From Undibacterium sp. YM2 (GTDB lineage: Bacteria > Pseudomonadota > Gammaproteobacteria > Burkholderiales > Burkholderiaceae_D): a stretch of 64,000 nt of DNA. Shown piece by piece: positions 37,184 through 44,781 of this stretch; the first letter of the stretch is position 1; each line of letters begins with the position of its first letter. The position numbers and the translations under genes are program-made. Under the pieces are notes generated by a model that saw only the letters and a program-made list of their open reading frames with translations, searched no databases and was not told where the DNA came from. The stretch spans positions 5,022,001 through 5,086,000 of the forward strand of contig NZ_AP018441.1 in NCBI RefSeq assembly GCF_009937975.1, written 5' to 3'.

Positions 37184-39121
37184 ATGAATCCCATCTCAGG
37201 TCCCCCATATACCTTGCCAGCAGGCAAGCGCCTGACTTTCAGGATCTTGCTGACGACACTGATAGGTTTAAGTCTGACGCTGGCAGCAGTCGGCTATACC
37301 TTATTGCTGTCATGGCAACTTGAGGGCGGTGGCGCAGCGATCAATGAGGCAGGCAGTTTGCGCATGCGCTCTTACCGGCTGGCCATGGAACTCGAACACC
37401 AGCAGGTCGCCACAGAGATAAAGCAGGAATTCGATGACTTCAACCGTATCCTGAACGACTTGCAAACAGGCGACGCCAAGCGCCCGCTATTTCTGCCAGC
37501 ATCACAAGCGATACGCGAACAAATGCTGCTGGTACAAAAAGAATGGCAGCAGCATGTAGAGGTCAATGCAAGAAAAGTCCTGGCTGAAACCGACCTGCAA
37601 AACAAGCAGGCCATGCTGACCCTGTATGCAAAAGAACTGCCGGTTTTTGTAGAGAGCATCAACAAGCTGGTGTCGCTGGTTGAAGTAGAGCTGGCAGAAA
37701 AAACAACCTGGCTGCGCCTGTGCCAGACCGCCCTGATTTTCATGTCACTGGCCGCCAGCATTGCCTTGCTCTATCTGCTCTACCTGTGGATAGTTGGCCC
37801 GGTAACGCGCATGCAGGCGGGTATTGCGCGCATGTCCAGGGATGATCTCAGCGTGCGCCTGCCAATTGAGACTGAAGATGAATTCGGTGTCCTGGCACAT
37901 GCCTTCAACCAGATGGCTGACCATGTGCAAAGCGTGCACCGCACGCTGGAAGAACGGGTGGCAGAAAAAACCGCCAGGCTGCAAAACCAGAACCATGAAA
38001 TCAGTACCCTGTATGAAATTGCCGGTTTCCTGGCTGGTCCACATGCGATAGAAGAATTATGCCGGGGTTTCCTGAAAAGGATCATGCAGAGGATGGAGGC
38101 CGATGGCGGTACCGTGCGCATACTCGACAACCAGAGCGATAACCTGCATATCACGGTGCATGAAGGCATCTCGGAACAAATGATAGAGGAAGAGCATTGC
38201 ATCAAGACCGATGACTGCCTCTGCGGTGCTGCCACACACCAGGGCATTATCATCGTCAGGGATTTTCGCAAGATGGACCAGCAGCGCCGCTATCGCTGCC
38301 AGGAAGAAGGGTTTTTCTCGCTGGCGGTGTTCCAGATAATGGCGCGTGAACAGGTCATAGGCAGTTTCTCCCTGCATTTTTCCAAAGAGCGCAATATCAT
38401 CAGCGAAGAACGCAGACTGCTGGAAACCCTGGGTAAAAACCTTGGTGTGGCAATTGAAAACCAGCGCCTTATCGCCAGGGAAAAAGAATTTGCTGTGTCC
38501 AGTGAACGCAACCTGCTGGCGCAAGGCCTGCACGACAGTATTGCGCAAGGCTTGAATTTCCTGAACCTGCAGGTACAGATGCTGGAAGATTCATTAAGCC
38601 GCAATGATGTAGCAGAAATCAAGGACATCGCGCCGCTGCTGCGTGCCGGTGTGCAAGAGAGTTATGAAGATGTGCGCGAACTGTTGTTGAATTTCCGTAC
38701 CCGCCTGCAAGACAGTAATCTTGAATCCGAGATGCGCAATGTGGTCGCCAAATTTCAGCGCCAGACCGGCATCCATGGCGAGATAGAATTTGTCGGCAAT
38801 GGCGCACCACTGGCGCCAGAACAGCAATTGCAGGTGCTATTCATTTTGCAGGAAGCCTTGTCGAATGTACGCAAGCATGCGCAGGCTGGTGAAGTCAGTA
38901 TCAGGGTGAAGAATGAACGTGATTTTTCCCTGACTGTGACGGATAATGGCGAAGGTTTCAACATGGACGAAGTCCATGAAAAAGGCGAAGCCCATGTGGG
39001 ACTGCGCATCATGCAGGAAAGAGCAGACCGGCTGGCTGCGAAATTCCATATCGCAAGCCAGCCTGGCGAAGGTACCACGATAGCACTGGAGTTATTGCGG
39101 CAGGAACGCCTGGTAGCATAA
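37184..39121 (+). CDS. narX: Nitrate/nitrite sensor histidine kinase NarX
   Basis: This 645-aa inner-membrane sensor has a first helix (about residues 23-48), a periplasmic nitrate-binding region with the P-box AINEAGSLRMRSYRLA (about 55-70), a second helix (about 185-208), HAMP (207-260), a GAF-like domain (about 285-430, with a Cys-rich loop EHCIKTDDCLCG), and HisKA_3 with GLHDSIAQGL, phosphoacceptor His450. A HATPase domain (about 545-640, DNGEGFN and HVGLRIMQERA) ends it. The P-box and HisKA_3 combination is what defines NarX/NarQ. It detects nitrate in the periplasm and phosphorylates NarL, encoded 36 bp downstream. It is part of the nar island and so probably controls it. Confidence 0.94.
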   Translation: MNPISGPPYTLPAGKRLTFRILLTTLIGLSLTLAAVGYTLLLSWQLEGGGAAINEAGSLRMRSYRLAMELEHQQVATEIKQEFDDFNRILNDLQTGDAKRPLFLPASQAIREQMLLVQKEWQQHVEVNARKVLAETDLQNKQAMLTLYAKELPVFVESINKLVSLVEVELAEKTTWLRLCQTALIFMSLAASIALLYLLYLWIVGPVTRMQAGIARMSRDDLSVRLPIETEDEFGVLAHAFNQMADHVQSVHRTLEERVAEKTARLQNQNHEISTLYEIAGFLAGPHAIEELCRGFLKRIMQRMEADGGTVRILDNQSDNLHITVHEGISEQMIEEEHCIKTDDCLCGAATHQGIIIVRDFRKMDQQRRYRCQEEGFFSLAVFQIMAREQVIGSFSLHFSKERNIISEERRLLETLGKNLGVAIENQRLIAREKEFAVSSERNLLAQGLHDSIAQGLNFLNLQVQMLEDSLSRNDVAEIKDIAPLLRAGVQESYEDVRELLLNFRTRLQDSNLESEMRNVVAKFQRQTGIHGEIEFVGNGAPLAPEQQLQVLFILQEALSNVRKHAQAGEVSIRVKNERDFSLTVTDNGEGFNMDEVHEKGEAHVGLRIMQERADRLAAKFHIASQPGEGTTIALELLRQERLVA

Positions 39122-39157
39122 GCATCATTTATAAAAAACTGGGAACACGGAATAGCC

Positions 39158-39805
39158 ATGCCTATCAAGATTTTGCTGGTGGATGACCACACACTTTTCC
39201 GTAGCGGCATACGCTTGCTGCTACAGCGTAATCCTGAATTTGAGGTGGTCGGCGAAGCCGTCGATGGTCTTGACGGTGTCAAGCGGGCCAAGCAATTGCG
39301 CCCTGATGTCGTGCTGATGGATTTGAACATGCCCGGCCTGTCTGGCCTGGAAGCCATGCAACTCATCGTTGAGGATTTACCCGACACGGCAGTGCTCATG
39401 GTGACCGTATCTGAAGAAGCCGAGGATTTAACAACCGCCTTGAAAAATGGCGCACGCGGTTATTTATTGAAGAATATAGAAGCAGATTACCTGACCCAGG
39501 CCATCAAGCGTGCCGCCGCTGGTGAGCCTGTGATCGCCGAATCCATGACCGCCAAGCTGGTATCGCAATTTCGCTCCGGGTTGAATCAGAACAGTGTCCC
39601 CAAAAAAGAAAAACTGACGCCGAGGGAAAGAGAAACCATGGTCTGCCTGGCACGCGGCGAGAGCAATAAGGAAATTGCCCGCAATCTCGACGTCGCAGAA
39701 AGCACCGTCAAGATCCATGTGCAAAACATATTGAAGAAACTGAACCTGACCAGCCGTGTACAGATTGCCGTGTATGCAGTCGAGCATGGCATGGATAAAA
39801 ATTGA
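39158..39805 (+). CDS. narL: Nitrate/nitrite response regulator NarL
   Basis: This 215-aa protein has an N-terminal receiver domain with LLVDDH at 6-11 and phospho-acceptor Asp55 (VVLMDLNMPG), and a C-terminal LuxR/NarL-type helix-turn-helix with LTPREREXXVCLARGESNKEIARNL (about residues 150-173) and STVKIHVQNILKKL. It should bind inverted heptamer sites upstream of nar genes. The CTAGT-Y-C palindromes before narK1, narG and the Crp/Fnr gene are candidates. It is followed by a 154-bp gap that appears to contain a new promoter. Confidence 0.94.
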   Translation: MPIKILLVDDHTLFRSGIRLLLQRNPEFEVVGEAVDGLDGVKRAKQLRPDVVLMDLNMPGLSGLEAMQLIVEDLPDTAVLMVTVSEEAEDLTTALKNGARGYLLKNIEADYLTQAIKRAAAGEPVIAESMTAKLVSQFRSGLNQNSVPKKEKLTPRERETMVCLARGESNKEIARNLDVAESTVKIHVQNILKKLNLTSRVQIAVYAVEHGMDKN

Positions 39806-39883
39806 TTTTTAAACAAAGACATCCCTTTCCCCTCATCCGGCCTCATCCCGCCTCATCCTCCCTTATCCATTTGCAGCAGCGGC

Positions 39884-39942
39884 CTAGTCCTCCCGGCGTA
39901 TAGGCATAGCCACACCAGGCTTCTACACTTGATCTCAGTCAG
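39884..39942 (+). promoter_or_regulatory. Promoter region of the Crp/Fnr gene
   Basis: This region holds CTAGTCC at 39884-39890 (also seen near narG), GGCGTA at 39895-39900, a possible -10 TACACT at 39924-39929, and an Fnr-like box TTGAT-CTCA-GTCAG at 39929-39942 (perfect left half, three of five in the right half). The box overlaps the presumed -10, which would suit negative autoregulation by the encoded regulator. Inference from motif resemblance only. Confidence 0.45.
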
Positions 39943-39959
39943 TTTGCCGGAGATCTGTG

Positions 39960-40652
39960 ATGACGAAAATAAATTTATTGGGCCTGCTGCAAAACCATGC
40001 CTTGTTCCGCCATATTTCGCAGGAAGAGGTCAGGGAACTGCAAAAAGAAGTCCTCAAGCTGGAGCTGGATAAAGGCGCCATGCTGTTCCGCAAGGGCGAC
40101 ATGGCAGAAGCCACCTATATTGTGGTCTTTGGCCTGGTCAAGCTCTGCCTGCCCTCATCACAGGGCAATGATAAAGTTCTGGAGCTGATACGCGGCGGGC
40201 AAAGCCTCGGTGAAGCCATGATGTTTCTCGATGAGCCCTACCCCTTTTATGCAGAAGCGCTGGAAAATACGCTGCTGCTGAAAATCCCGCGCCACGCGCT
40301 ATTGCAATTGCTGGACCGCTCCCCCCTGATTTCGCGGCAGATGCTGGCAGGACTTTCTTATCGCCTGCTGGGTTTCATCCGCAATGTAGAACGCTATTCC
40401 CTGCAAAATGCAACGCAGAGAGTGATCGATTATTTGCTGCAATTGTCTGCCTCGCAGCACAGCAATGATATACGGCTGGAGCTTAAAAAACACCTGGTCG
40501 CGTCCCTGCTGAATCTCTCGCCTGAAACCTTGTCACGTGTCTTGCACCAGTTAATGGATGAGCAATTGATCAGGGTATGTGGATCAAATATACATATCGC
40601 CTCTGAAGAAGCATTGAAGTCATATCAGACGCATATTCCCGCGATGCACTGA
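39960..40652 (+). CDS. Crp/Fnr-family transcriptional regulator (Dnr-like)
   Basis: This 230-aa protein has a cyclic-nucleotide-binding-like sensor domain (about residues 1-125) and a helix-turn-helix with recognition helix LNLSPETLSRVLHQL, where E-x-x-S-R matches Fnr and predicts TTGAT half-sites. The N-terminal Cys cluster that holds the O2-sensing [4Fe-4S] in Fnr is absent, and no Cys lies in the first 40 residues. It therefore looks like a Dnr/Nnr-type regulator, which senses NO through haem, rather than an O2 sensor. I use the ATG at 39960; a GTG directly before it is possible. It sits between narL and ubiU and may drive the ubiUVT-nnrS part. Confidence 0.88.
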   Translation: MTKINLLGLLQNHALFRHISQEEVRELQKEVLKLELDKGAMLFRKGDMAEATYIVVFGLVKLCLPSSQGNDKVLELIRGGQSLGEAMMFLDEPYPFYAEALENTLLLKIPRHALLQLLDRSPLISRQMLAGLSYRLLGFIRNVERYSLQNATQRVIDYLLQLSASQHSNDIRLELKKHLVASLLNLSPETLSRVLHQLMDEQLIRVCGSNIHIASEEALKSYQTHIPAMH

Positions 40653-40682
40653 AACTGAAGCAGAGCCCATTTTATTGACCCA

Positions 40683-40697
40683 GCACAATGACTGTGC
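40683..40697. promoter_or_regulatory. Palindrome upstream of ubiU
   Basis: GCACA-ATGAC-TGTGC is a perfect 5-bp-arm palindrome 27 bp before the ubiU ATG. Just upstream, TTGAC-CCAG-CACAA (40675-40688) is a poor Fnr-like match and overlaps it. Either could be an operator; the evidence is weak. Confidence 0.3.
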
Positions 40698-40723
40698 GAA
40701 TAATTTTCATTACCATCTGAGGC

Positions 40724-41728
40724 ATGAAACCTATAGATCTGGTGGCTCCTGCCGGTAGTCTGCTTGCCTTGAAGGCAGCGGTAGATAAAGGGGCGAATGC
40801 GGTTTACCTTGGCTTGCGCAATGCGACTAATGCGCGCAATTTTGGTGGATTGAATTTTGCCGACCACGATATACGGCAAGGAGTTGCCTATGCCCATGAA
40901 CGTGGCCGGCAAATCCTGTTTGCCATCAACACCTATCCGCAGGCACGCGCTGTTGGTGAATGGCGGGCGGCAATTGATACCGCCGTGCAGATGGGTGCAG
41001 ATGCGGTGATACTGGCCGACCCTGGCCTGATGGCGTATGCGCGTGACCGCCACCCTGAGCTGCGCCTGCATTTGTCGGTGCAGGGCTCGGCCAGTACGCT
41101 CGATGCGATAGAACTCATGCGTGAGCAATTTGCCATCCGGCGCGCCGTACTACCGCGTGTGCTGACCCTGCCCGAGATAGAAAAGATCATACGCCAGACC
41201 AGTGTGGAGATAGAAGTGTTTGGCTTTGGCAGCCTGTGTGTCATGGCGGAAGGCCGTTGCCTGCTCTCAAGCTATGTCACCGGTGACTCACCAAATAATA
41301 AAGGCGTATGTTCGCCAGCGCATGCGGTGAGCTGGGAAGAGCAAGACCGGACCATGTATGCGCGTCTGGGCGGTACCCTGATAGACCGCTATGCACCCGG
41401 TGAAGCCGCCGGTTATCCAACCTTGTGCAAAGGACGTTTCGAAGTCGAAGGTGAAATCGACTATGCACTGGAAGAACCAACCAGCCTGAATGCCATAGGC
41501 CTCTTGCCCAAGCTGATCAATATGGGAGTTGCCGCCATCAAGATAGAAGGCCGCCAGCGCAGCCCGAATTACGTCAGCCAGGTCGTTGCTACCCTGCGTG
41601 CGGCACTCGATGCCGCGCAACGCGACCCGGAACGTTATACACCGCGCACAGACTGGCAAGCCAGCCTGGCCCGCCATGCCGAAGGCGCGCAAGTGACCCA
41701 GGGTGCTTTTGAACGTCCGTGGAAATGA
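40724..41728 (+). CDS. ubiU: O2-independent ubiquinone hydroxylation protein UbiU
   Basis: UbiU (334 aa, peptidase U32 family; also called YhbU) forms a heterodimer with UbiV and, with UbiT, hydroxylates ubiquinone precursors without oxygen, using prephenate as donor of the hydroxyl. It begins IDLVAPAGSLLALKAAVDKGANAVYLGL. The [4Fe-4S] ligands are C172, C179, C196 and C235, with spacing that agrees with that established for E. coli UbiU. This distinguishes it from collagenase-like U32 peptidases. It is followed by ubiV after one base. Its place inside a nar island fits a need for quinone for NarI when oxygen is absent. Confidence 0.93.
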   Translation: MKPIDLVAPAGSLLALKAAVDKGANAVYLGLRNATNARNFGGLNFADHDIRQGVAYAHERGRQILFAINTYPQARAVGEWRAAIDTAVQMGADAVILADPGLMAYARDRHPELRLHLSVQGSASTLDAIELMREQFAIRRAVLPRVLTLPEIEKIIRQTSVEIEVFGFGSLCVMAEGRCLLSSYVTGDSPNNKGVCSPAHAVSWEEQDRTMYARLGGTLIDRYAPGEAAGYPTLCKGRFEVEGEIDYALEEPTSLNAIGLLPKLINMGVAAIKIEGRQRSPNYVSQVVATLRAALDAAQRDPERYTPRTDWQASLARHAEGAQVTQGAFERPWK

Positions 41729-41729
41729 T

Positions 41730-42653
41730 ATGACTGACAGCTTACCTGCTACCACCGCTCTGCTTTCCCTCGCTCCCCTGGCCTACTACTGGTCCAGACA
41801 GGACACTTTGAATTTTTACGTCGATGCCATGCAATGGCCGGTCGATATCGTCTATCTCGGTGAAGTCACTTGCTCGCGCCGCCATCTGATGAAACTGGAT
41901 GACTGGCTGGCGCTGGGCAAGGAATTGAGGGATGCAGGCAAGCAGGTTGTGCTATCCAGCCTGACCCTGATAGACAGCGAGGCCGACCGGCGCAATATGC
42001 ACAGGATGATAGAACGCGCCTGCGCAGAAAACTTCCTGGTCGAGGCGAATGACTACAGCGCCGTGCGCGCCATGCAGGGCAAGCCCTTTGTCGCCGGGCC
42101 GCATTTGAATATCTATCATGCAGACAGCCTGGCATGGCTGGCCAGTCTCGGTGCCTGCCGCTTTTTACCGCCGCTGGAAATGGGGCGCGATGCGCTGGCA
42201 GCCTTGCAACAGCAACGCAGTGTACAGATGCAGACTGAAGTACAGGTCTGGGGGCGCATGGCCCTGGCTTTTTCATCACGCTGCTTCACCGCCAGGCATC
42301 ATCGCCTGCGCAAGGATAGTTGTGAATTCCGCTGTGAGCTATACCCGGACGGGCTGCCCCTGGCCACCCGTGACGGCAAGGATTTTTTGACCATCAATGG
42401 CATACAGACCCAGAGTGCCAGTTGCGTCGATCTGGGTGCGCAATTACCTGAACTGACTGCCATGCAGGTGGATATCTTGCGTCTGCAGCCACAGTCACAA
42501 GGCATGGCAGAAGTGATTGCGGCATTTGACCGTGCCAGAACGGCAAAGCTGGCTGCCGAAGTCAGCGATGCCCTGCTGCCACCCCATGCACAGCGCAGCA
42601 ATGGTTACTGGATGGATAAACCCGGCATGCAATGGCTGGCCGGAGAGAGATAA
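41730..42653 (+). CDS. ubiV: O2-independent ubiquinone hydroxylation protein UbiV
   Basis: UbiV (307 aa, U32 family) is the [4Fe-4S] partner of UbiU. Candidate cluster ligands are C48 (EVTCSRRH), C185, C198 and C202 (SSRCFTARHHRLRKDSCEFRC, spread over 21 residues). It starts with LLSLAPLAYYWSRQDTLNFY, typical of the UbiV branch. I choose the ATG at 41730, one base past the ubiU stop; an in-frame ATG nine codons earlier lies inside ubiU. ubiT follows after 6 bp. Together the three form a tight operon. Confidence 0.92.
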   Translation: MTDSLPATTALLSLAPLAYYWSRQDTLNFYVDAMQWPVDIVYLGEVTCSRRHLMKLDDWLALGKELRDAGKQVVLSSLTLIDSEADRRNMHRMIERACAENFLVEANDYSAVRAMQGKPFVAGPHLNIYHADSLAWLASLGACRFLPPLEMGRDALAALQQQRSVQMQTEVQVWGRMALAFSSRCFTARHHRLRKDSCEFRCELYPDGLPLATRDGKDFLTINGIQTQSASCVDLGAQLPELTAMQVDILRLQPQSQGMAEVIAAFDRARTAKLAAEVSDALLPPHAQRSNGYWMDKPGMQWLAGER

Positions 42654-42659
42654 ATCAAC

Positions 42660-43112
42660 ATGGACCTGAGTAATTTCCGTTTTCCCCAGAGTGTACAAAA
42701 ACTGGGCAGCTATTTGCCAGCACCACTGGCGAATGCCCCTTTGATGCTGCTGCTTGAACTGGCCAGACGGCGGGCACTGCTGGTCGCACCTGAGAGCCTG
42801 TACGGCAAGAGTTTTCGTATCAGGGTAGAAGACCTCGGTTTGTCACTGTGTTTTTACTGCGAGGCTGGCAAATTCAAGCCGCTATCATCTCTACCCCAGC
42901 CGGATGTCAGCCTGTCTGCCAGCGCCATGGATTTTTTAAAACTGGCGACTGGTCAGGAAGATGCGGATACCCTGTTTTTCCGCCGTCGTTTGAAGATGGA
43001 AGGTGACACTGAGCTGGGCATCGCCGTCAAATACTGGCTCGATGCCAGCGAACGCCCGGCCTGGCTCGCCCGCTTTGGCCAGCATTTCATGCAGGCAGGT
43101 GAAGGTGTGTGA
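42660..43112 (+). CDS. ubiT: SCP2-domain ubiquinone-synthesis accessory protein UbiT
   Basis: UbiT (150 aa) has a short N-terminal helix (VQKLGSYLPAPLANAPLMLLLELA) and an SCP2 lipid-binding domain (about residues 45-145, with PDVSLSASAMDFLKLATGQEDADTLFF and RLKMEGDTELG). It is the anaerobic counterpart of UbiJ and is thought to carry the hydrophobic quinone precursors for UbiUV. The gene order ubiU-ubiV-ubiT differs from E. coli, where ubiT is divergent from ubiUV. Its TGA overlaps the ATG of the next gene. Confidence 0.9.
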   Translation: MDLSNFRFPQSVQKLGSYLPAPLANAPLMLLLELARRRALLVAPESLYGKSFRIRVEDLGLSLCFYCEAGKFKPLSSLPQPDVSLSASAMDFLKLATGQEDADTLFFRRRLKMEGDTELGIAVKYWLDASERPAWLARFGQHFMQAGEGV

Positions 43113-43486
43113 TGAAAACCGTGCCACTGCCTCTGGTGTATTCCTGCTCTGGCTGTTCCAGTGTCGCGCAACTGGCCAATGATTGTGCGCTCAGGCTGGA
43201 CCGCGAACAAAAGGCGCAAATGTCCTGCATCAGTGGCGTTGGTGGTGGCGTTGCCAGTCTGGTTAAACTGGCGCAATCTGGCAGGCCTGTACTCGCACTG
43301 GATGGCTGCGCACTGGCCTGTGTCAAAGCCTGCCTGCAACAGGCTGGTGTCGTCCCTGATGTTCATCTGGTGCTGAACCAGCAAGGCGCACGCAAGCGCT
43401 TCCATGCTGATGCCACTGAAGATGAGAGGAAACATATCTGGCAACAGGTCGAAGATGCCGTGCAGACCCTGGAGCCGCAAGCATGA
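43112..43486 (+). CDS. DGC-domain zinc-binding protein
   Basis: This small protein (about 124 aa) has a conserved Cys pattern: CSGCSS near the start (about residues 11-16), ..MSCISGVGGGV (about 43-54), and DGCALACVKACL (about 70-81), the DGC signature for which the family is named. The Cys groups probably bind zinc. No enzyme activity is known for this family as far as I recall. It starts within the ubiT stop codon (TGATG), so translation is coupled to ubiUVT, and nnrS follows 49 bp later. The strict linkage to ubiUVT and nnrS suggests a role in anaerobic metabolism, perhaps metal or redox handling; this is inference. Confidence 0.86.
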   Translation: MKTVPLPLVYSCSGCSSVAQLANDCALRLDREQKAQMSCISGVGGGVASLVKLAQSGRPVLALDGCALACVKACLQQAGVVPDVHLVLNQQGARKRFHADATEDERKHIWQQVEDAVQTLEPQA

Positions 43487-43535
43487 AGCCAGGTTTATAT
43501 TTTGCGGGGCCTCGCTGGCCCTACCCAAGGGATAG

Positions 43536-44687
43536 ATGATCATGAAACGTCTTGCCACCGCCCCCCACAGACTGTATTTCTTTCTCGGTGCTGTATCTGT
43601 CTTTATCCTGTTCTTCTGGTGGTGGTTGCAGCTACAGCATCCGCAGACCATGGCCATACCCTTGCATGCCTTGCTGATGCCGCTAGGTGTCTTCCCCTTG
43701 TTCATTTTGGGTTTTACTTTCACTGCCGGGCCCAAATGGCTGGCCGTCAGCGCCGACGATGACTACTTCCTGCTGCATGGTGCCACCTATTTTTGCGGCC
43801 TGCTGCTGGCCATGCTGGCAGCCAGCCTGGGTCTGTCACCTTTGCGCAGTTCGGGTTTTGCACTGATGCTATGCGCCTGGCTGGCAGTGACCTGGCGCTG
43901 GGCCGGTTTGATCAAACGCAGCACAGTGCCGGATAAAAAACATGCGATTACCATCCTGCTTGCCATGTGCGGCGGCGCATGTGCACTGGCCGCGACCCTG
44001 ATGTGGAGTTGTGGCTGGACAGATGCATGGATCGTCGCCAGGCAATGCGCCTTCTTTGGTTTTTTACTGCCCGTGTTCCTGACAGTCTGCCATCGCATGC
44101 TGCCATTTTTTAGCGGCAATATCATCAAACCCTACGTGGTCTGGCGTCCTTACTGGTTGCTGCTTGCCTGGTTAAGCGGCTGTGGTTTGCTGGTGATCAG
44201 CGGCAGCCTGCAATGGCACTGGCTGGAAGCAGGTACGGCCACAGCGATGAGCCTGAGTTTCATCTACACCTCCTGGCGCTGGGGTTTGTTGCGCAGCATG
44301 GCAAACCGGCTGCTGGCCATGCTGCATCTGTCGTTTGCCTGGCTTGCCATCGTCTTTGCACTGCAGGCTGCGGGCGCGTATGGCGTATCAGTCGGATCAG
44401 CGCCTGTGCATGCGCTGGCCCTGGGTTTCATGGGTACCATGCTGGTGGCATTTGTCAGCCGGGTTACTTATGGCCACAGTGGCCGCCCGCTGCAGGCCTC
44501 CGGCCTGTTATGGGGTATTTACCTGGGCTTGCATATTGCCGCCCTGTTGCGCATTTTGGGAAGCCTGTTGTCATACAGTTTTCTCATCACGGTCTCTGCA
44601 ACAGCCTGGCTGGCCCTGCTGGCCTGCTGGATCGCGATGATGCTGCCTATCTACCTCAAAGCGCGGGCAGATGGGCAGGCTGGTTAG
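43536..44687 (+). CDS. nnrS: NnrS family protein
   Basis: This 383-aa inner-membrane protein has about 12 helices and the NnrS pattern: HALLMPLGVFPLFILGFTFTAGPKW (about residues 40-64), CHRMLPFF (about 187-194), and HALALGFMGTMLVAFVSRVTYGHSGRPL (about 289-316). NnrS proteins bind haem and copper and protect against NO stress in nitrate and nitrite respirers. It is the last gene of the co-oriented island, so NO tolerance and quinone supply are linked in one transcript. An ATG two codons downstream could also be used. Confidence 0.9.
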   Translation: MIMKRLATAPHRLYFFLGAVSVFILFFWWWLQLQHPQTMAIPLHALLMPLGVFPLFILGFTFTAGPKWLAVSADDDYFLLHGATYFCGLLLAMLAASLGLSPLRSSGFALMLCAWLAVTWRWAGLIKRSTVPDKKHAITILLAMCGGACALAATLMWSCGWTDAWIVARQCAFFGFLLPVFLTVCHRMLPFFSGNIIKPYVVWRPYWLLLAWLSGCGLLVISGSLQWHWLEAGTATAMSLSFIYTSWRWGLLRSMANRLLAMLHLSFAWLAIVFALQAAGAYGVSVGSAPVHALALGFMGTMLVAFVSRVTYGHSGRPLQASGLLWGIYLGLHIAALLRILGSLLSYSFLITVSATAWLALLACWIAMMLPIYLKARADGQAG

Positions 44688-44781
44688 CTTGTCCGCTGAT
44701 ACTTCCTTCGCGAAGATAAAGTGCATACGGCTCAATCTATTCAAACTACAACACAACATTGATGAAGCAATGAGTTCTTAT

